This document shows positions 18,472 through 26,794 of a stretch of DNA of 64,000 nt, one piece after another. The notes under the pieces are model-generated. The model was given only the letters and a program-made list of their open reading frames with translations, had not been told where the DNA came from and searched no databases. This stretch comes from Rhizobium sp. Leaf306. Its GTDB lineage: Bacteria; Pseudomonadota; Alphaproteobacteria; Rhizobiales; Rhizobiaceae. Made by a program: the position numbers and the translations under genes. Position 1 is the stretch's first letter. Every line of letters starts with the position of its first letter. Where the stretch lies: the NCBI RefSeq assembly GCF_001423425.1, contig NZ_LMNX01000002.1, forward strand, positions 124,001 to 188,000, in the 5' to 3' direction.

Positions 18472-19254
18472 TTATTCCTCATAGCTGTGCCCCGCGCGGA
18501 GACCTTCGCGGACCCGGTGGGCGATCGCCAGGAATTCGGGCGTCTCGCGGATATCCAGCGGGCGTTCCTTCGGCAGGGTCGACGTGATCACGTCGGTCAC
18601 CCGCCCGGGTCGCGGTGACATGACCACGATCTTGGTGGAGAGATAGACCGCCTCGGGGATCGAGTGGGTGACGAAGCAGATGGTCTTTTGCGTCCGCTCC
18701 CAAAGTTTCAGGAGTTGCTCGTTCAGATGGTCGCGGACGATCTCGTCCAGTGCGCCGAAGGGTTCGTCCATCAGAAGGAGATCGGCATCGAAGGCGAGCG
18801 CGCGGGCGATCGAGGCGCGCTGCTGCATGCCGCCGGAAAGCTGCCACGGATATTTCTTGCCGAAGCCCGAGAGATTGACGAGATCGAGCGTCCGCTCGAT
18901 GCGGCTCGCGCGTTCTGCCGTCGAGTAGCCCATGATTTCGAGCGGAAGGGCTATGTTGTTCTCAATCGTCCGCCAGGGATAAAGGGCAGGCGCCTGAAAC
19001 ACGTAACCGTAGGAGCGGCTTTTGCGCGCCTCCTCCGGCGTCATGCCGTTGACGAGGATTTCGCCCGAGGTTGCCCGTTCCAGATCGGCGATCACCCGCA
19101 GAAACGTTGTCTTGCCGCAGCCGGAGGGGCCGATGAAGGAGACGAAGTCGCCCTTCTTCACGTCGAGATCGACATCAGACAGCGCATGAACCAGCCCGTC
19201 GCCGGTCTCGAAGGTGAGGCCGAGATTTCTCGCGGAAACGACGGAGTAGGTCAT
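18472..19254 (-). CDS. ABC transporter ATP-binding protein (SsuB/TauB type)
   Basis: The 260-residue ATPase has Walker A GPSGCGKTTFLRVIA, Q-loop YVFQAPALYPWRT, signature LSGGMQQRASIARALA, Walker B LLLMDEPFGALDE and the His switch FVTHSIPEAVYL. It is of the nitrate/sulfonate/taurine family that works with NMT1-type binding proteins. ATG at 19254 gives the family N-terminus. It is the first gene of the leftward transporter set, separated from its permeases by a DUF559 gene and repeats, which suggests a later insertion. Confidence 0.93.
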   Translation of the reverse strand: MTYSVVSARNLGLTFETGDGLVHALSDVDLDVKKGDFVSFIGPSGCGKTTFLRVIADLERATSGEILVNGMTPEEARKSRSYGYVFQAPALYPWRTIENNIALPLEIMGYSTAERASRIERTLDLVNLSGFGKKYPWQLSGGMQQRASIARALAFDADLLLMDEPFGALDEIVRDHLNEQLLKLWERTQKTICFVTHSIPEAVYLSTKIVVMSPRPGRVTDVITSTLPKERPLDIRETPEFLAIAHRVREGLRAGHSYEE

Positions 19255-19380
19255 GGGCGCGCTCCGTCGTAAGCGTGGCTGATCGTTTGAAGGGCCGGGT
19301 TTTCTGGTATCATGGAGCTGCACATCCGGCCGTCGGCGCCATGAAGGCGGCCGCGGCTCCGCTGGAGAGGGGGAATTTCA

Positions 19381-19791
19381 ATGGACACGTCATCAAGACC
19401 GACCTGCCGTATCGTCAGGCCCGACGCTGCCTATGACGGCAAGCAGGGCCTCACCTATGTGCAGGGCATTTCGGCCGAAACGGTCGGCTCCAAGGGCATC
19501 TGCATGCATCTTCTGACCATTCCGCCGGGGGCAAAAGCCAAGGCGCATCTGCACGAGACCCACGAGACCGCGATCTACATGCTCTCCGGCTCCGCCGACA
19601 CCTGGTATGGCGACCGGCTGGAGAACCACGTCGTGCTGCAGGCGGGCGAGCTGATGTACATCCCGGCCGGCGTTCCGCATCTGCCGGCCAACCGGTCGGG
19701 CACGCCCTGCACCGCGATCATCGCGCGCACGGATCCCAACGAGCAGGAAAGCGTGGTCCTGCTGCCGGAACTGGACGCGCTGGTGGACTGA
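19381..19791 (+). CDS. Single-domain cupin protein
   Basis: The 136-residue protein is a cupin_2 beta-barrel. Motif 1 is HLHETHETAIYMLSGS, with three His and a Glu as metal ligands, and motif 2 is AGELMYIPAGVPHLPAN, with the last His. GGAGAGGGGG precedes the ATG. The gene is read rightward between the leftward transporter operon and the leftward dihydropyrimidinase gene. Metal-dependent isomerase or dioxygenase roles, or simple ligand binding, are all possible. Its setting suggests a step in pyrimidine or hydantoin breakdown. Confidence 0.8.
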   Translation: MDTSSRPTCRIVRPDAAYDGKQGLTYVQGISAETVGSKGICMHLLTIPPGAKAKAHLHETHETAIYMLSGSADTWYGDRLENHVVLQAGELMYIPAGVPHLPANRSGTPCTAIIARTDPNEQESVVLLPELDALVD

Positions 19792-19835
19792 GCCACCCGC
19801 CTGCGCTCCATGGGGTATCGCTGTCATCAAGCCGC

Positions 19836-21290
19836 TCATACGCCTGATGCCGGGATGCCAGCGCGTTCCACCTTGCGCGGCGCGGTGATCTCCTTCCAGG
19901 CTGACAGCGCCCTGCTGACTGCCGGGAAGGGCGGCCGCGACACGAACTTGCCGTCGCCCGGCTTGGTGCGGATCTCGCCATTGGCATAGGCGACGTTGCC
20001 GCGCGACAGCGTGAAGCGCGGCAGCCCGGTCACATGCTTGCCTTCGAAAACGTTGTAATCGATCGCCGATTGCTGGGTCGCGGCGGAAATCGTCTTTGAT
20101 GCCTTCGGGTCGAGCACCACGATATCCGCGTCGGCTCCAACCAGGATCGCGCCCTTCTTCGGGTAGATGTTCAAGATCTTGGCGATGTTGGTGGAGGTGA
20201 CCGCAACGAACTCGTTCATGGTGATGCGGCCGGTCTCGACGCCGTGGGTCCACAGCATCGGCAGGCGGTCTTCAAGGCCGCCGGTGCCGTTCGGGATCTT
20301 GCGGAAATCGCCGCGCCCGGTGCGTTTCTGGTCGGTGGTGAAGGCGCAGTGGTCGGTCGCTACCACCTGCAGCGAACCGGCCGCCAGGCCCGCCCATAGC
20401 GAATCCTGATGGCGCTTGTCGCGGAACGGCGGCGACATCACGCGGCGGGCGGAATGATCCCAGTCCGGATGGGCGTACTCGCTTTCGTCGAGCGTCAGAT
20501 GCTGGATCAGCGGCTCGCCATAGACCCGCATGCCGGACTGGCGGGCGCGCCTGATCGCCTCATGCGCCTGTTCGCAGGACGTGTGCACCACATAGAGCGG
20601 AACGCCCGCGGTATCGGCAATGATGATGGCGCGGTTGGTCGCTTCGCCCTCGACGGAAGCGGGGCGGGAATAGGCATGCGCCTCGGGTCCGTCATTGCCC
20701 GCGTCCATCAGTTTCTGCTGCATGGCGGCGACGATATCGCCGTTTTCCGCATGTACGAGCGGCAGGGCTCCAAGCTCGGCGCAGCGCGAGAACGAGGCGA
20801 ACATCTCGTCGTCATTGACCATCAGCGCGCCCTTGTAGGCCATGAAGTGCTTGAACGTGTTGATCCCGTGGTTGCGCACCAACGCCTTCATCTCGTCAAA
20901 CACCTGCTCGCTCCACCAGGTGATCGCCATGTGGAAGGAATAGTCGCAATGGGCGCGGGTCGCCTTGTTGTCCCAGCGCTTGAGCGCATCAAGCAGCGAC
21001 TGACCCGGCTCGGGCAGGCAGAAATCCACCACCATCGTGCTGCCGCCCGAAAGCGCCGCCCGCGTGCCGCTATCGAAATCATCGGCCGAATAGGTGCCCA
21101 TGAACGGCATTTCCAGATGCACATGCGGATCGATCCCGCCCGGCATCACGTAGGCGCCTGACGCATCCAGAACCTCTTCGCCCCGGAGATCCGGCCCGAT
21201 CTCGACGATACGACCACCCTCGATCTTCACATCCGCCTTGTAGGTGAGGTCGGCTGTCACGACAGTGCCGTTCTTGATGATGGTGGTCAT
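19836..21290 (-). CDS. hydA: Dihydropyrimidinase / D-hydantoinase
   Basis: This 484-residue amidohydrolase opens dihydrouracil or hydantoin rings, the second step of the reductive pyrimidine pathway. The metal site is complete: GGIDPHVHLEMPF (two His), FKHFMAYKG with the carboxylated Lys, the His of LPLVHAENGD and of YVVHTSCEQA, and the Asp of VATDHCAF. The length is normal. It starts 11 bases after a MazF-like gene, and the next gene in the pathway (amidohydrolase, 22573-23826) lies further upstream on the same strand. Dihydropyrimidine dehydrogenase genes are not in the window. Confidence 0.95.
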   Translation of the reverse strand: MTTIIKNGTVVTADLTYKADVKIEGGRIVEIGPDLRGEEVLDASGAYVMPGGIDPHVHLEMPFMGTYSADDFDSGTRAALSGGSTMVVDFCLPEPGQSLLDALKRWDNKATRAHCDYSFHMAITWWSEQVFDEMKALVRNHGINTFKHFMAYKGALMVNDDEMFASFSRCAELGALPLVHAENGDIVAAMQQKLMDAGNDGPEAHAYSRPASVEGEATNRAIIIADTAGVPLYVVHTSCEQAHEAIRRARQSGMRVYGEPLIQHLTLDESEYAHPDWDHSARRVMSPPFRDKRHQDSLWAGLAAGSLQVVATDHCAFTTDQKRTGRGDFRKIPNGTGGLEDRLPMLWTHGVETGRITMNEFVAVTSTNIAKILNIYPKKGAILVGADADIVVLDPKASKTISAATQQSAIDYNVFEGKHVTGLPRFTLSRGNVAYANGEIRTKPGDGKFVSRPPFPAVSRALSAWKEITAPRKVERAGIPASGV

Positions 21291-21301
21291 GGCTCGCTCC
21301 C

Positions 21302-21664
21302 TTATTTTATTGTGGCGATTGGCAGCACCGATTGCCGCAGGCCGATAATACTGATCAACGCACTCTCAAGTCGCTGCATCTCGTCGTCACCGAGATGCCC
21401 AATGATCTGACGGATCGACGCCTTTCTAAGGTGGGTCATCTTGTCGGTCATGATCTGGGATATTGCCTGCAGCCCGTTCGATGCTGAGGGCGTCAGGGTC
21501 GGTCGAAAATCCGGAGAGTCCGAAAGAAACGTCGTCAGCGGGCATAGGAGAAGCGTGACGTGGCCCTCGATGAACTCGTCGGCATGGACGATGACCGCGG
21601 GTCTTGGCTTGCCAAGGTCACCCTGAAACGCCGCCGTGACCATGTCGCCTCGTTTCAAATTCAC
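21302..21664 (-). CDS. MazF/PemK-type endoribonuclease toxin
   Basis: The 120-residue protein begins MNLKRGDMVTAAFQGDLGKPRPAVIV, the SH3-like start of MazF/PemK mRNA interferases, with the conserved Arg-Pro and the LLCPLTTFLSDSPDFRPTL segment that carries the catalytic Thr region. The start overlaps the antitoxin stop by four bases. The gene sits directly before dihydropyrimidinase on the same strand with an 11-base gap, so toxin and catabolic enzyme probably share a transcript. Confidence 0.88.
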   Translation of the reverse strand: MNLKRGDMVTAAFQGDLGKPRPAVIVHADEFIEGHVTLLLCPLTTFLSDSPDFRPTLTPSASNGLQAISQIMTDKMTHLRKASIRQIIGHLGDDEMQRLESALISIIGLRQSVLPIATIK

Positions 21665-21873
21665 GGCCTGTCCCAGTCCTCGGCAGGACTTTCGTCACTG
21701 AATTCGATGATGCCAGCCTTGCGATCCGCCTCCGCCGATGCCTTCGCCTGCAGCGCCGCCCGCAATCGATAGGCCTCGCTGGTAAAGTCCGGCACCCAAA
21801 CCTCGATCGGCCGGTAGCCCTTGCGGATCAGCTCGGCGCGTTCTTCCTCAGAGACTTCCCGTGGCCTGCCCAT
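21661..21873 (-). CDS. MazE-like antitoxin (DUF3018 type)
   Basis: The 70-residue product starts MGRPREVSEEERAELIRKGYRPIEVWVPD, a ribbon-helix-helix-like N-terminus typical of MazE-family (DUF3018) antitoxins. It has an acidic toxin-binding tail (IIEFSDESPAEDWD). An ATG with AGGAGG eight bases upstream is chosen over an earlier GTG in the same frame. It overlaps the toxin gene by four bases. Autorepression from the 238-base gap upstream is likely. Confidence 0.85.
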   Translation of the reverse strand: MGRPREVSEEERAELIRKGYRPIEVWVPDFTSEAYRLRAALQAKASAEADRKAGIIEFSDESPAEDWDRP

Positions 21874-22111
21874 GTCATTGCCTCCTGTCACTGATGGCGC
21901 ATTGCCGCGCGATGGACGACTTTTCCGGCTCGGCCGGCACGTAACGCTCTGGTCTTAGGCTTCAGCCAGTTCCAGCCTTTCCTCGTCGAACGGAAGGCAC
22001 GGAGAGGCTCGAAAACAGAGGTTTCCGGTGCGGGTGACATGCGGCTGGCTCCGCGACATTGAAACTCGTCGAACATAGCGAGGAAAGGCACATTCCACAA
22101 TCTCCGGTCGA

Positions 22112-22576
22112 TCAGGCAGCTTCAAGAGCTTTGACCATGAACAGGCTGTAGGGATTTTCGTCATATTGCGCGAAGGCGCCGCAAGTCCGGTAGCCGAGTC
22201 CTTGGTAGAGACCGATCGCTTCGGTATTGAGGGGGCCCGTCTCCAGATAAACCCGCTCGATCCGATGCGAGGCTGCAAGGTCTTCCAGCATGCCCATGAT
22301 CCGTCGCCCCACGCCATGACCGCGGGCATTGTCGTGCACGAAAATGCGCTTCACCTCTGCTGTCTTGTCGCCGAGCCACTTGAGACCTCCGCAACCAACC
22401 GCTTTTCCGTCCAGCCTTGCCACGACGAATACGATGTCCGGTTGGCAAAGCGCATTTATATCGACCGCAAAATTCCCTTCTTGAGGATACAGACCGGCCA
22501 TGAAGCTGTCCGACATCTCGATGAGGGCCGCGACATCCGGCTGGTCGGGAAGTTCGATGGCGATGGTTACGCTCAA
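22112..22576 (-). CDS. GNAT-family N-acetyltransferase
   Basis: The 154-residue protein shows the GNAT core: VVARLDGKAVGCGGLKWLGD, AEVKRIFVHDNARGHGVGRRIM (acetyl-CoA pyrophosphate loop R-G-H-G-V-G) and VYLETGPLNTEAIGLYQGLGYRTCGAF. Its start overlaps the stop of the carbamoyl-amidohydrolase gene by four bases, so it is co-translated with a pyrimidine-degrading enzyme. The acceptor could be an amine from that pathway (such as beta-alanine), but this is only inferred from position. Confidence 0.88.
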   Translation of the reverse strand: MSVTIAIELPDQPDVAALIEMSDSFMAGLYPQEGNFAVDINALCQPDIVFVVARLDGKAVGCGGLKWLGDKTAEVKRIFVHDNARGHGVGRRIMGMLEDLAASHRIERVYLETGPLNTEAIGLYQGLGYRTCGAFAQYDENPYSLFMVKALEAA

Positions 22577-23826
22577 GCCTCAATCTCCGCCGTTTCCAGC
22601 ACCGCGTGCAGCAGCACGTCGCAGCCGGCGGCCGCCCAGTCCTTGGAGATTTCTTCCGCCTCGTTATGCGAGACGCCGTCGACGCAGGGGCAGAAGATCA
22701 TCGTCGAGGGTGCCAGTCGTGCCGCCCAGCAGGCATCGTGGCCGGCGCCCGAAATGATGTCCAGGTGGCTGTAGCCGAGCTTGACCGCGGCATTGCGCAC
22801 CCGGCCGACCAGAACCGGATCGAAGGTGACCGGATCGAAATGACCGACGGCTTCCGCCGCGCAGCCGACGCCGAGCGCTTCGCAGATCTCGATTGCGCCC
22901 GCCTCGATCTTTTCCCGCATGCGGTCGAGCTTTTCCTGCGTCGGCGTGCGCATGTCGACGGTAAAGACGACCTTGCCGGGCAGCACGTTGCGGGAATTGG
23001 GCGCGAAGAACGCCTGGCCGACGCCAGCGACAGCGCCCGGCTGCTCCGCCATCGCCACAGTCTGCACCAGTTCCAGAATGCGGCCGAACGCGAGTCCCGC
23101 ATTGCAGCGGCGGTCCATCGGCGTCGAGCCGGTATGCGCTTCCTTGCCGGTCAGCGTGAATTCCAGCCACCACAGGCCCTGGCAATGGGTAACGACGCCG
23201 ATCTGCTTTTGCTCGGCTTCGAGGATCGGGCCCTGCTCGATATGATATTCGAAATAGGCATGCATCTTGCGGGCGCCGACCTCTTCGTCGCCCAGCCAGC
23301 CGATCCGCTTCAGCTCTTCGCCATAGGTCTTGCCGTCCGGATCCTTGCGGCTATAGGCGTAGTCGAGCGAATGAACACCGGCAAACACACCGGAGGCAAG
23401 CATGGCCGGCGCAAACCGCGCGCCTTCCTCGTTCGCCCAGTTGGTGACAACGACAGGATGCTTCGTCTTGACGCCGAGATCGTTCATCGAGCGGACGACT
23501 TCGAGCCCTGCCAGCACGCCCAGCACGCCGTCATATTTGCCGCCGGTCGGCTGGGTATCGAGGTGGGAGCCGATATAGACCGGAAACGCATCCGGATCGG
23601 TTCCGGCGCGGGTCGCAAACATCGTGCCCATCTTGTCGGTGCTGACGGTCATGCCGGCGTCTTCGCACCAGCGCTTGAACAGGTGGCGCCCTTCGCCGTC
23701 CTCGTCGGTCAGGGTCTGGCGGTTGTTGCCGCCGGCAATACCGGGGCCGATCTTTGCCATCTCCTCCAGCATGTCCCACAGCCGGTCGCCGTTCACACGC
23801 ATGTTCTCGCCCGGTGCTGCCGCCAT
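22573..23826 (-). CDS. N-carbamoyl-beta-alanine / N-carbamoyl-amino-acid amidohydrolase
   Basis: This M20-family metallo-amidohydrolase (417 residues from this start) removes the carbamoyl group in the last step of reductive pyrimidine or hydantoin degradation, releasing CO2, ammonia and an amino acid. Metal-site motifs are IGSHLDTQPTGGKYDG, NWANEEGARF, and YHIEQGPILE, with SGAGHDACW near the end; the dimer lid segment GKEAHTGSTPMDRR is present. The ORF extends 41 codons further upstream, but the conserved MAAAPGEN start and a GAGG eight bases away support 23826. A RutR-type operator lies about 110 bases upstream. Confidence 0.93.
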   Translation of the reverse strand: MAAAPGENMRVNGDRLWDMLEEMAKIGPGIAGGNNRQTLTDEDGEGRHLFKRWCEDAGMTVSTDKMGTMFATRAGTDPDAFPVYIGSHLDTQPTGGKYDGVLGVLAGLEVVRSMNDLGVKTKHPVVVTNWANEEGARFAPAMLASGVFAGVHSLDYAYSRKDPDGKTYGEELKRIGWLGDEEVGARKMHAYFEYHIEQGPILEAEQKQIGVVTHCQGLWWLEFTLTGKEAHTGSTPMDRRCNAGLAFGRILELVQTVAMAEQPGAVAGVGQAFFAPNSRNVLPGKVVFTVDMRTPTQEKLDRMREKIEAGAIEICEALGVGCAAEAVGHFDPVTFDPVLVGRVRNAAVKLGYSHLDIISGAGHDACWAARLAPSTMIFCPCVDGVSHNEAEEISKDWAAAGCDVLLHAVLETAEIEA

Positions 23827-23929
23827 CATCCTGTCCTCACCCGTTATGCCTGCTTGAGCCGCGTTCCAGACCGACGTTTGCACGATCTGAAACATCGGCA
23901 TTGCGTTTGTTTTGTCTGTGATCGATAAT

Positions 23930-23945
23930 TTGACCGACTGGTAAA
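23930..23945. promoter_or_regulatory. RutR-type operator
   Basis: The site TTGACCGACTGGTAAA differs from the E. coli RutR consensus TTGACCA-N2-TGGTCAA at two of the fourteen defined positions. It lies in the divergent gap between the leftward amidohydrolase gene and the rightward RutR-like regulator gene, where it could control both. RutR in E. coli is released by uracil or thymine; the same response is inferred here. Confidence 0.7.
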
Positions 23946-24079
23946 ACATACAATGTCCCGACCGCCACTCAAGCCGTAAATCACGAAAAATACTCGCCTA
24001 TTTTCGCGCCACATGCCCTGAAAATGGGCCTCGTGATACGAATCTGGATCAGCGTTTGGGACTGCAAGGCAGGATACGG

Positions 24080-24715
24080 ATGGCCATTCCACGAGCGGCT
24101 AAAACGCAGCGGCGCACCCGCATCCAGGAGGAGAAGGAAGAGGTCATTCTCGAGGCGGCACTCGAGGTGTTTTCGGTCAGCGGTTTCCGCGGCACGACGA
24201 TCGACCAGATTGCCGAGGCGGCGGGGATGTCGAAGCCGAACCTGCTCTATTATTTCCGCACCAAGGAGGCGATCCACCGCCAGCTGATCGACCGGGTTCT
24301 CTCGACCTGGCTGGAGCCGCTGCGCGCTTTCGACGCTACAGGCAATCCGGCTTCGGAAATCCGCTCCTATATCCGTCGCAAGCTGGAAATGGCGCGGGAT
24401 TTCCCCCGCGAAAGCCGGCTTTTCGCCAACGAAATCCTGCAGGGCGCGCCGCATATCGAGGACGAGCTGAAGGGGCCCCTCAAAGACCTGGTCGATGAAA
24501 AGGCCGACGTCATCCGCGCCTGGTCGAAAGCCGGCAAGATCCGCACCTGCAACCCTTATCACCTGATCTTCTCGATCTGGTCCACCACGCAACATTACGC
24601 CGATTTCGACGTCCAGGTCCGCGCCGTCCTCGGCCAGGACCGGGACGACGAGGACCGTTTCGAGGATGCGGCGCGGTTTCTGGAGGGGCTGTTTCTGGAG
24701 GGGCTGAAGCCCTAG
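24080..24715 (+). CDS. rutR: TetR-family regulator, RutR-like
   Basis: The 211-residue protein has a TetR DNA-binding domain (ILEAALEVFSVSGFRGTTIDQIAEAAGMSKPNLLYYFRTKEAIH) and a RutR-type ligand domain with LEMARDFPRESRLFANEILQGAP and FSIWSTTQHYADFDVQVRAVLG. These strings align closely with E. coli RutR, the pyrimidine-responsive regulator. ATG 24080 follows AAGGCAGGA; the eight codons before it are not conserved. It is divergent from the amidohydrolase gene with a RutR-type site between. It probably represses the pyrimidine catabolism genes to its left. Confidence 0.88.
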   Translation: MAIPRAAKTQRRTRIQEEKEEVILEAALEVFSVSGFRGTTIDQIAEAAGMSKPNLLYYFRTKEAIHRQLIDRVLSTWLEPLRAFDATGNPASEIRSYIRRKLEMARDFPRESRLFANEILQGAPHIEDELKGPLKDLVDEKADVIRAWSKAGKIRTCNPYHLIFSIWSTTQHYADFDVQVRAVLGQDRDDEDRFEDAARFLEGLFLEGLKP

Positions 24716-24800
24716 GGCTTCCCGGAGGACTTTGCGTCTCAAGCGGCAGCCGATGTTGCATCTCCGGCGGCAGCCGTCTTGGCGAGGCGTCCCTCACACA

Positions 24801-24921
24801 CTCCCTCATTCCTGTGCCTTTCACAGGAATCCAGGCTGCCCAAGTCCTTGGGCTAAGGAGAGCCTTCCCGCGCCGCAGACGCGACGCTGCTGGATCCCTG
24901 TGACGAGCACAGGGATGAGGG
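24801..24921. repeat. MITE-like inverted-repeat element, copy 1
   Basis: The element starts CTCCCTCATTCCTGTG and ends CACAGGGATGAGGG, so its ends are inverted repeats; each end also holds a smaller palindrome (CCTGTG...CACAGG). A central CCCAAGTCCTTGGGC palindrome lies between. It has no coding capacity. The stretch 24716-25330 between the rutR-like gene and glnII holds no gene, only this element, its second copy and the glnII terminator. Confidence 0.75.
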
Positions 24922-25025
24922 TGGAGAGAGCTTTTGCGCCTCAAGCGGCAATGGCTCCAGCGTCCTAAGCGACAGCCGACTTGGGATCACAAGCGGCAGC
25001 CGTCTTCGCGAGCGGCCCTCCCACA

Positions 25026-25145
25026 CTCCCTCATTCCTGTGCTCGTCACAGGAATCCAGTCAGCCCAAGTCCTTGGGCTGAGAAGACCCTTCCGCGCCGC
25101 GGACGCGACGCTGCTGGATCCCTGTGACGAGCACAGGGATTAGGG
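25026..25145. repeat. MITE-like inverted-repeat element, copy 2
   Basis: This is a second copy in the same orientation, about 225 bases after the first and over 80 percent alike by eye, with the same end sequences and the same central CCCAAGTCCTTGGGC. The flanks of both copies also share CTCAAGCGGCA-like strings, so the duplication covers about 200 bases. Such elements are scattered between genes in rhizobial genomes. Confidence 0.72.
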
Positions 25146-25273
25146 TTTGGAGAGGGTTCAGGGTGCGGAGAGGGGGATGAGGGCGGATAGGGGTGAGCCC
25201 TGAGCCCTGAGGGCGGAGAGGTACCGATCCAGGGGAGCGTGCCGGGAAAGCCTCACGTGCAGAACCCCCGAAA

Positions 25274-25301
25274 CAAAAAAACGCCGGCGCGAGGCCGGCG
25301 T
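25274..25301 (-). terminator. Rho-independent terminator of glnII
   Basis: Read leftward, an ACGCCGGC ... GCCGGCGT stem (eight pairs, five-base loop) is followed by seven T residues. It lies about 30 bases after the glnII stop. Confidence 0.9.
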
Positions 25302-25330
25302 CTTCGTTGTCCTTGGGAGGACGTTGTGTC

Positions 25331-26365
25331 TTAAGCGGCAGCGGACTTTGCGAGCGGCACTTCCGAAATCGTCTTCAGAACCTGCGAGGCGATCGCGTAG
25401 GGGTCGCCCTGGCTGTTCGGACGGCGGTCTTCGAGGTAGCCCTTGTAGCCGTTGTTGACGAAGGAATGCGGCACGCGGATCGAGGCGCCACGGTCGGCAA
25501 CGCCGTAGGAGAACTTGTTCCACGGAGCCGTTTCGTGCTTGCCGGTCAGACGCAGGTGGTTGTCCGGGCCGTAGACGTCGATATGGTCCTGCAGGTTCTT
25601 GTCGAACTGCGCCATCAGCGCCTCGAAATACTCCTTGCCGCCCACTTCGCGCATGTACTTGGTCGAGAAGTTGCAGTGCATGCCGGAGCCGTTCCAGTCG
25701 GTATCTCCGAGCGGCTTGCAATGGAACTCGATGTCGATGCCGTACTGTTCCGTCAGACGCAGAAGCAGGTAGCGGGCCATCCAGATCTGGTCGGCGGCGC
25801 GCTTGGAGCCCTTGCCGAAAATCTGGAATTCCCACTGGCCCTTGGCCACTTCGGCATTGATGCCTTCGTGGTTGATGCCGGCTGCGAGGCACTGGTCGAG
25901 ATGCTCTTCAACGATTTCGCGGGCAACCGAACCGACGTTCTTGTAGCCGACGCCCGTGTAGTACGGACCCTGCGGAGCGGGGTAGCCGCTTTCCGGGAAG
26001 CCGAGCGGACGGCCGTCTTCGTAGAAGAAGTATTCCTGTTCGAAACCGAACCATGCATCTTCGTCGTCGAGGATGGTTGCGCGGCTGTTGGACGCGTGCG
26101 GGGTAACGCCATCGGGCATCATCACTTCGCACATGACCAGCGCACCGTTGGTGCGGGCCGGATCCGGATAGATGGCGACCGGCTTCAGCACGCAGTCGGA
26201 CGAACGGCCTTCGGCCTGATTGGTCGACGAACCGTCGAAGCCCCACAGCGGCAGCTGTTCCAGCGTCGGGAAGGTGTCGAATTCCTTGATCTGCGTCTTG
26301 CCACGCAGGTTCGGGACGGGGGTGTAACCGTCGAGCCAGATGTACTCGAGCTTAAACTTGGTCAT
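25331..26365 (-). CDS. glnII: Glutamine synthetase type II (eukaryotic-type)
   Basis: GSII makes glutamine from glutamate and ammonia using ATP. The 344-residue length and sequence fit GSII, not the 470-residue GlnA: LEYIWLDGYTPVPNLRGKT, LPLWGFDGSSTNQAEG, WFGFEQEYFFYE (metal-binding Glu), GINAEVAKGQWEFQ, and WNGSGMHCNFSTK. Like other GSII it lacks the adenylylation Tyr loop. A sigma-54 promoter lies about 90 bases upstream and a divergent gstI-like gene follows, as in Rhizobium leguminosarum. Regulation by NtrC at transcription and by GstI at translation is expected from that precedent. Confidence 0.97.
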   Translation of the reverse strand: MTKFKLEYIWLDGYTPVPNLRGKTQIKEFDTFPTLEQLPLWGFDGSSTNQAEGRSSDCVLKPVAIYPDPARTNGALVMCEVMMPDGVTPHASNSRATILDDEDAWFGFEQEYFFYEDGRPLGFPESGYPAPQGPYYTGVGYKNVGSVAREIVEEHLDQCLAAGINHEGINAEVAKGQWEFQIFGKGSKRAADQIWMARYLLLRLTEQYGIDIEFHCKPLGDTDWNGSGMHCNFSTKYMREVGGKEYFEALMAQFDKNLQDHIDVYGPDNHLRLTGKHETAPWNKFSYGVADRGASIRVPHSFVNNGYKGYLEDRRPNSQGDPYAIASQVLKTISEVPLAKSAAA

Positions 26366-26453
26366 ATTTTATCTCTCAGGCCGTGGTGTTCATGGTTGAG
26401 CCATCCAGAGACTGCGACGCGAAAGCGCTGCATCCCGGGCATGAGACATAGGA

Positions 26454-26469
26454 CGCACATACCGTGCCA
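26454..26469 (-). promoter_or_regulatory. glnII: Sigma-54 (-24/-12) promoter of glnII
   Basis: Read leftward the site is TGGCACGGTATGTGCG. The -24 GG and -12 GC are twelve bases apart as needed by RpoN, and the -24 element TGGCACG is a perfect match. It is about 90 bases upstream of the glnII start. GSII genes of rhizobia are known to need NtrC and sigma-54. Confidence 0.85.
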
Positions 26470-26728
26470 GTTTTTGTCGTCGCCTGAAAATCCCGATAAA
26501 AAAGTCGTATGATTGGCCGGGCTTACATGTCTGCGGGTGACGACTGTAACGCCATCATCCCAGCCCGTTTGAAAATCAATCGATTTTTCGCGCACCCACC
26601 GGGGGTCTTGAAACTAGGAATTCTGCTTCGCGTCTGAGTTCCGCCGACGAAACTATATCGCCCTGAGCTCGTTTGCTTTCATTCGTGCCTAGCGCCGAAC
26701 AGGCAAATGATGTAAAATAGTGCAGAAA

Positions 26729-26745
26729 GCACAAAAAATGTGCAT
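26729..26745. promoter_or_regulatory. NtrC-type binding site in the glnII-gstI intergenic region
   Basis: AGCACAAAAAATGTGCA contains GCAC-N7-GTGC, the core of the NtrC consensus TGCAC-N7-GTGCA. It stands about 50 bases before the gstI start codon and 260 bases upstream of the glnII sigma-54 promoter. One site could thus block gstI and activate glnII, as reported in R. leguminosarum. The rest of the 429-base gap shows no gene. Confidence 0.7.
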
Positions 26746-26794
26746 ATCTCTGGTTGGTATGCGTTTGAGTGCGCATTGAGGAGGAGGCGATAGG

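Noticed and set aside
18243..18482. 80-codon extension of the DUF559 gene
   Set aside because: It translates the palindromic repeats and lacks conserved sequence.
21888..22100. Leftward 70-codon frame between the MazE-like gene and the GNAT gene
   Set aside because: No ribosome site and composition like a chance GC-rich frame.
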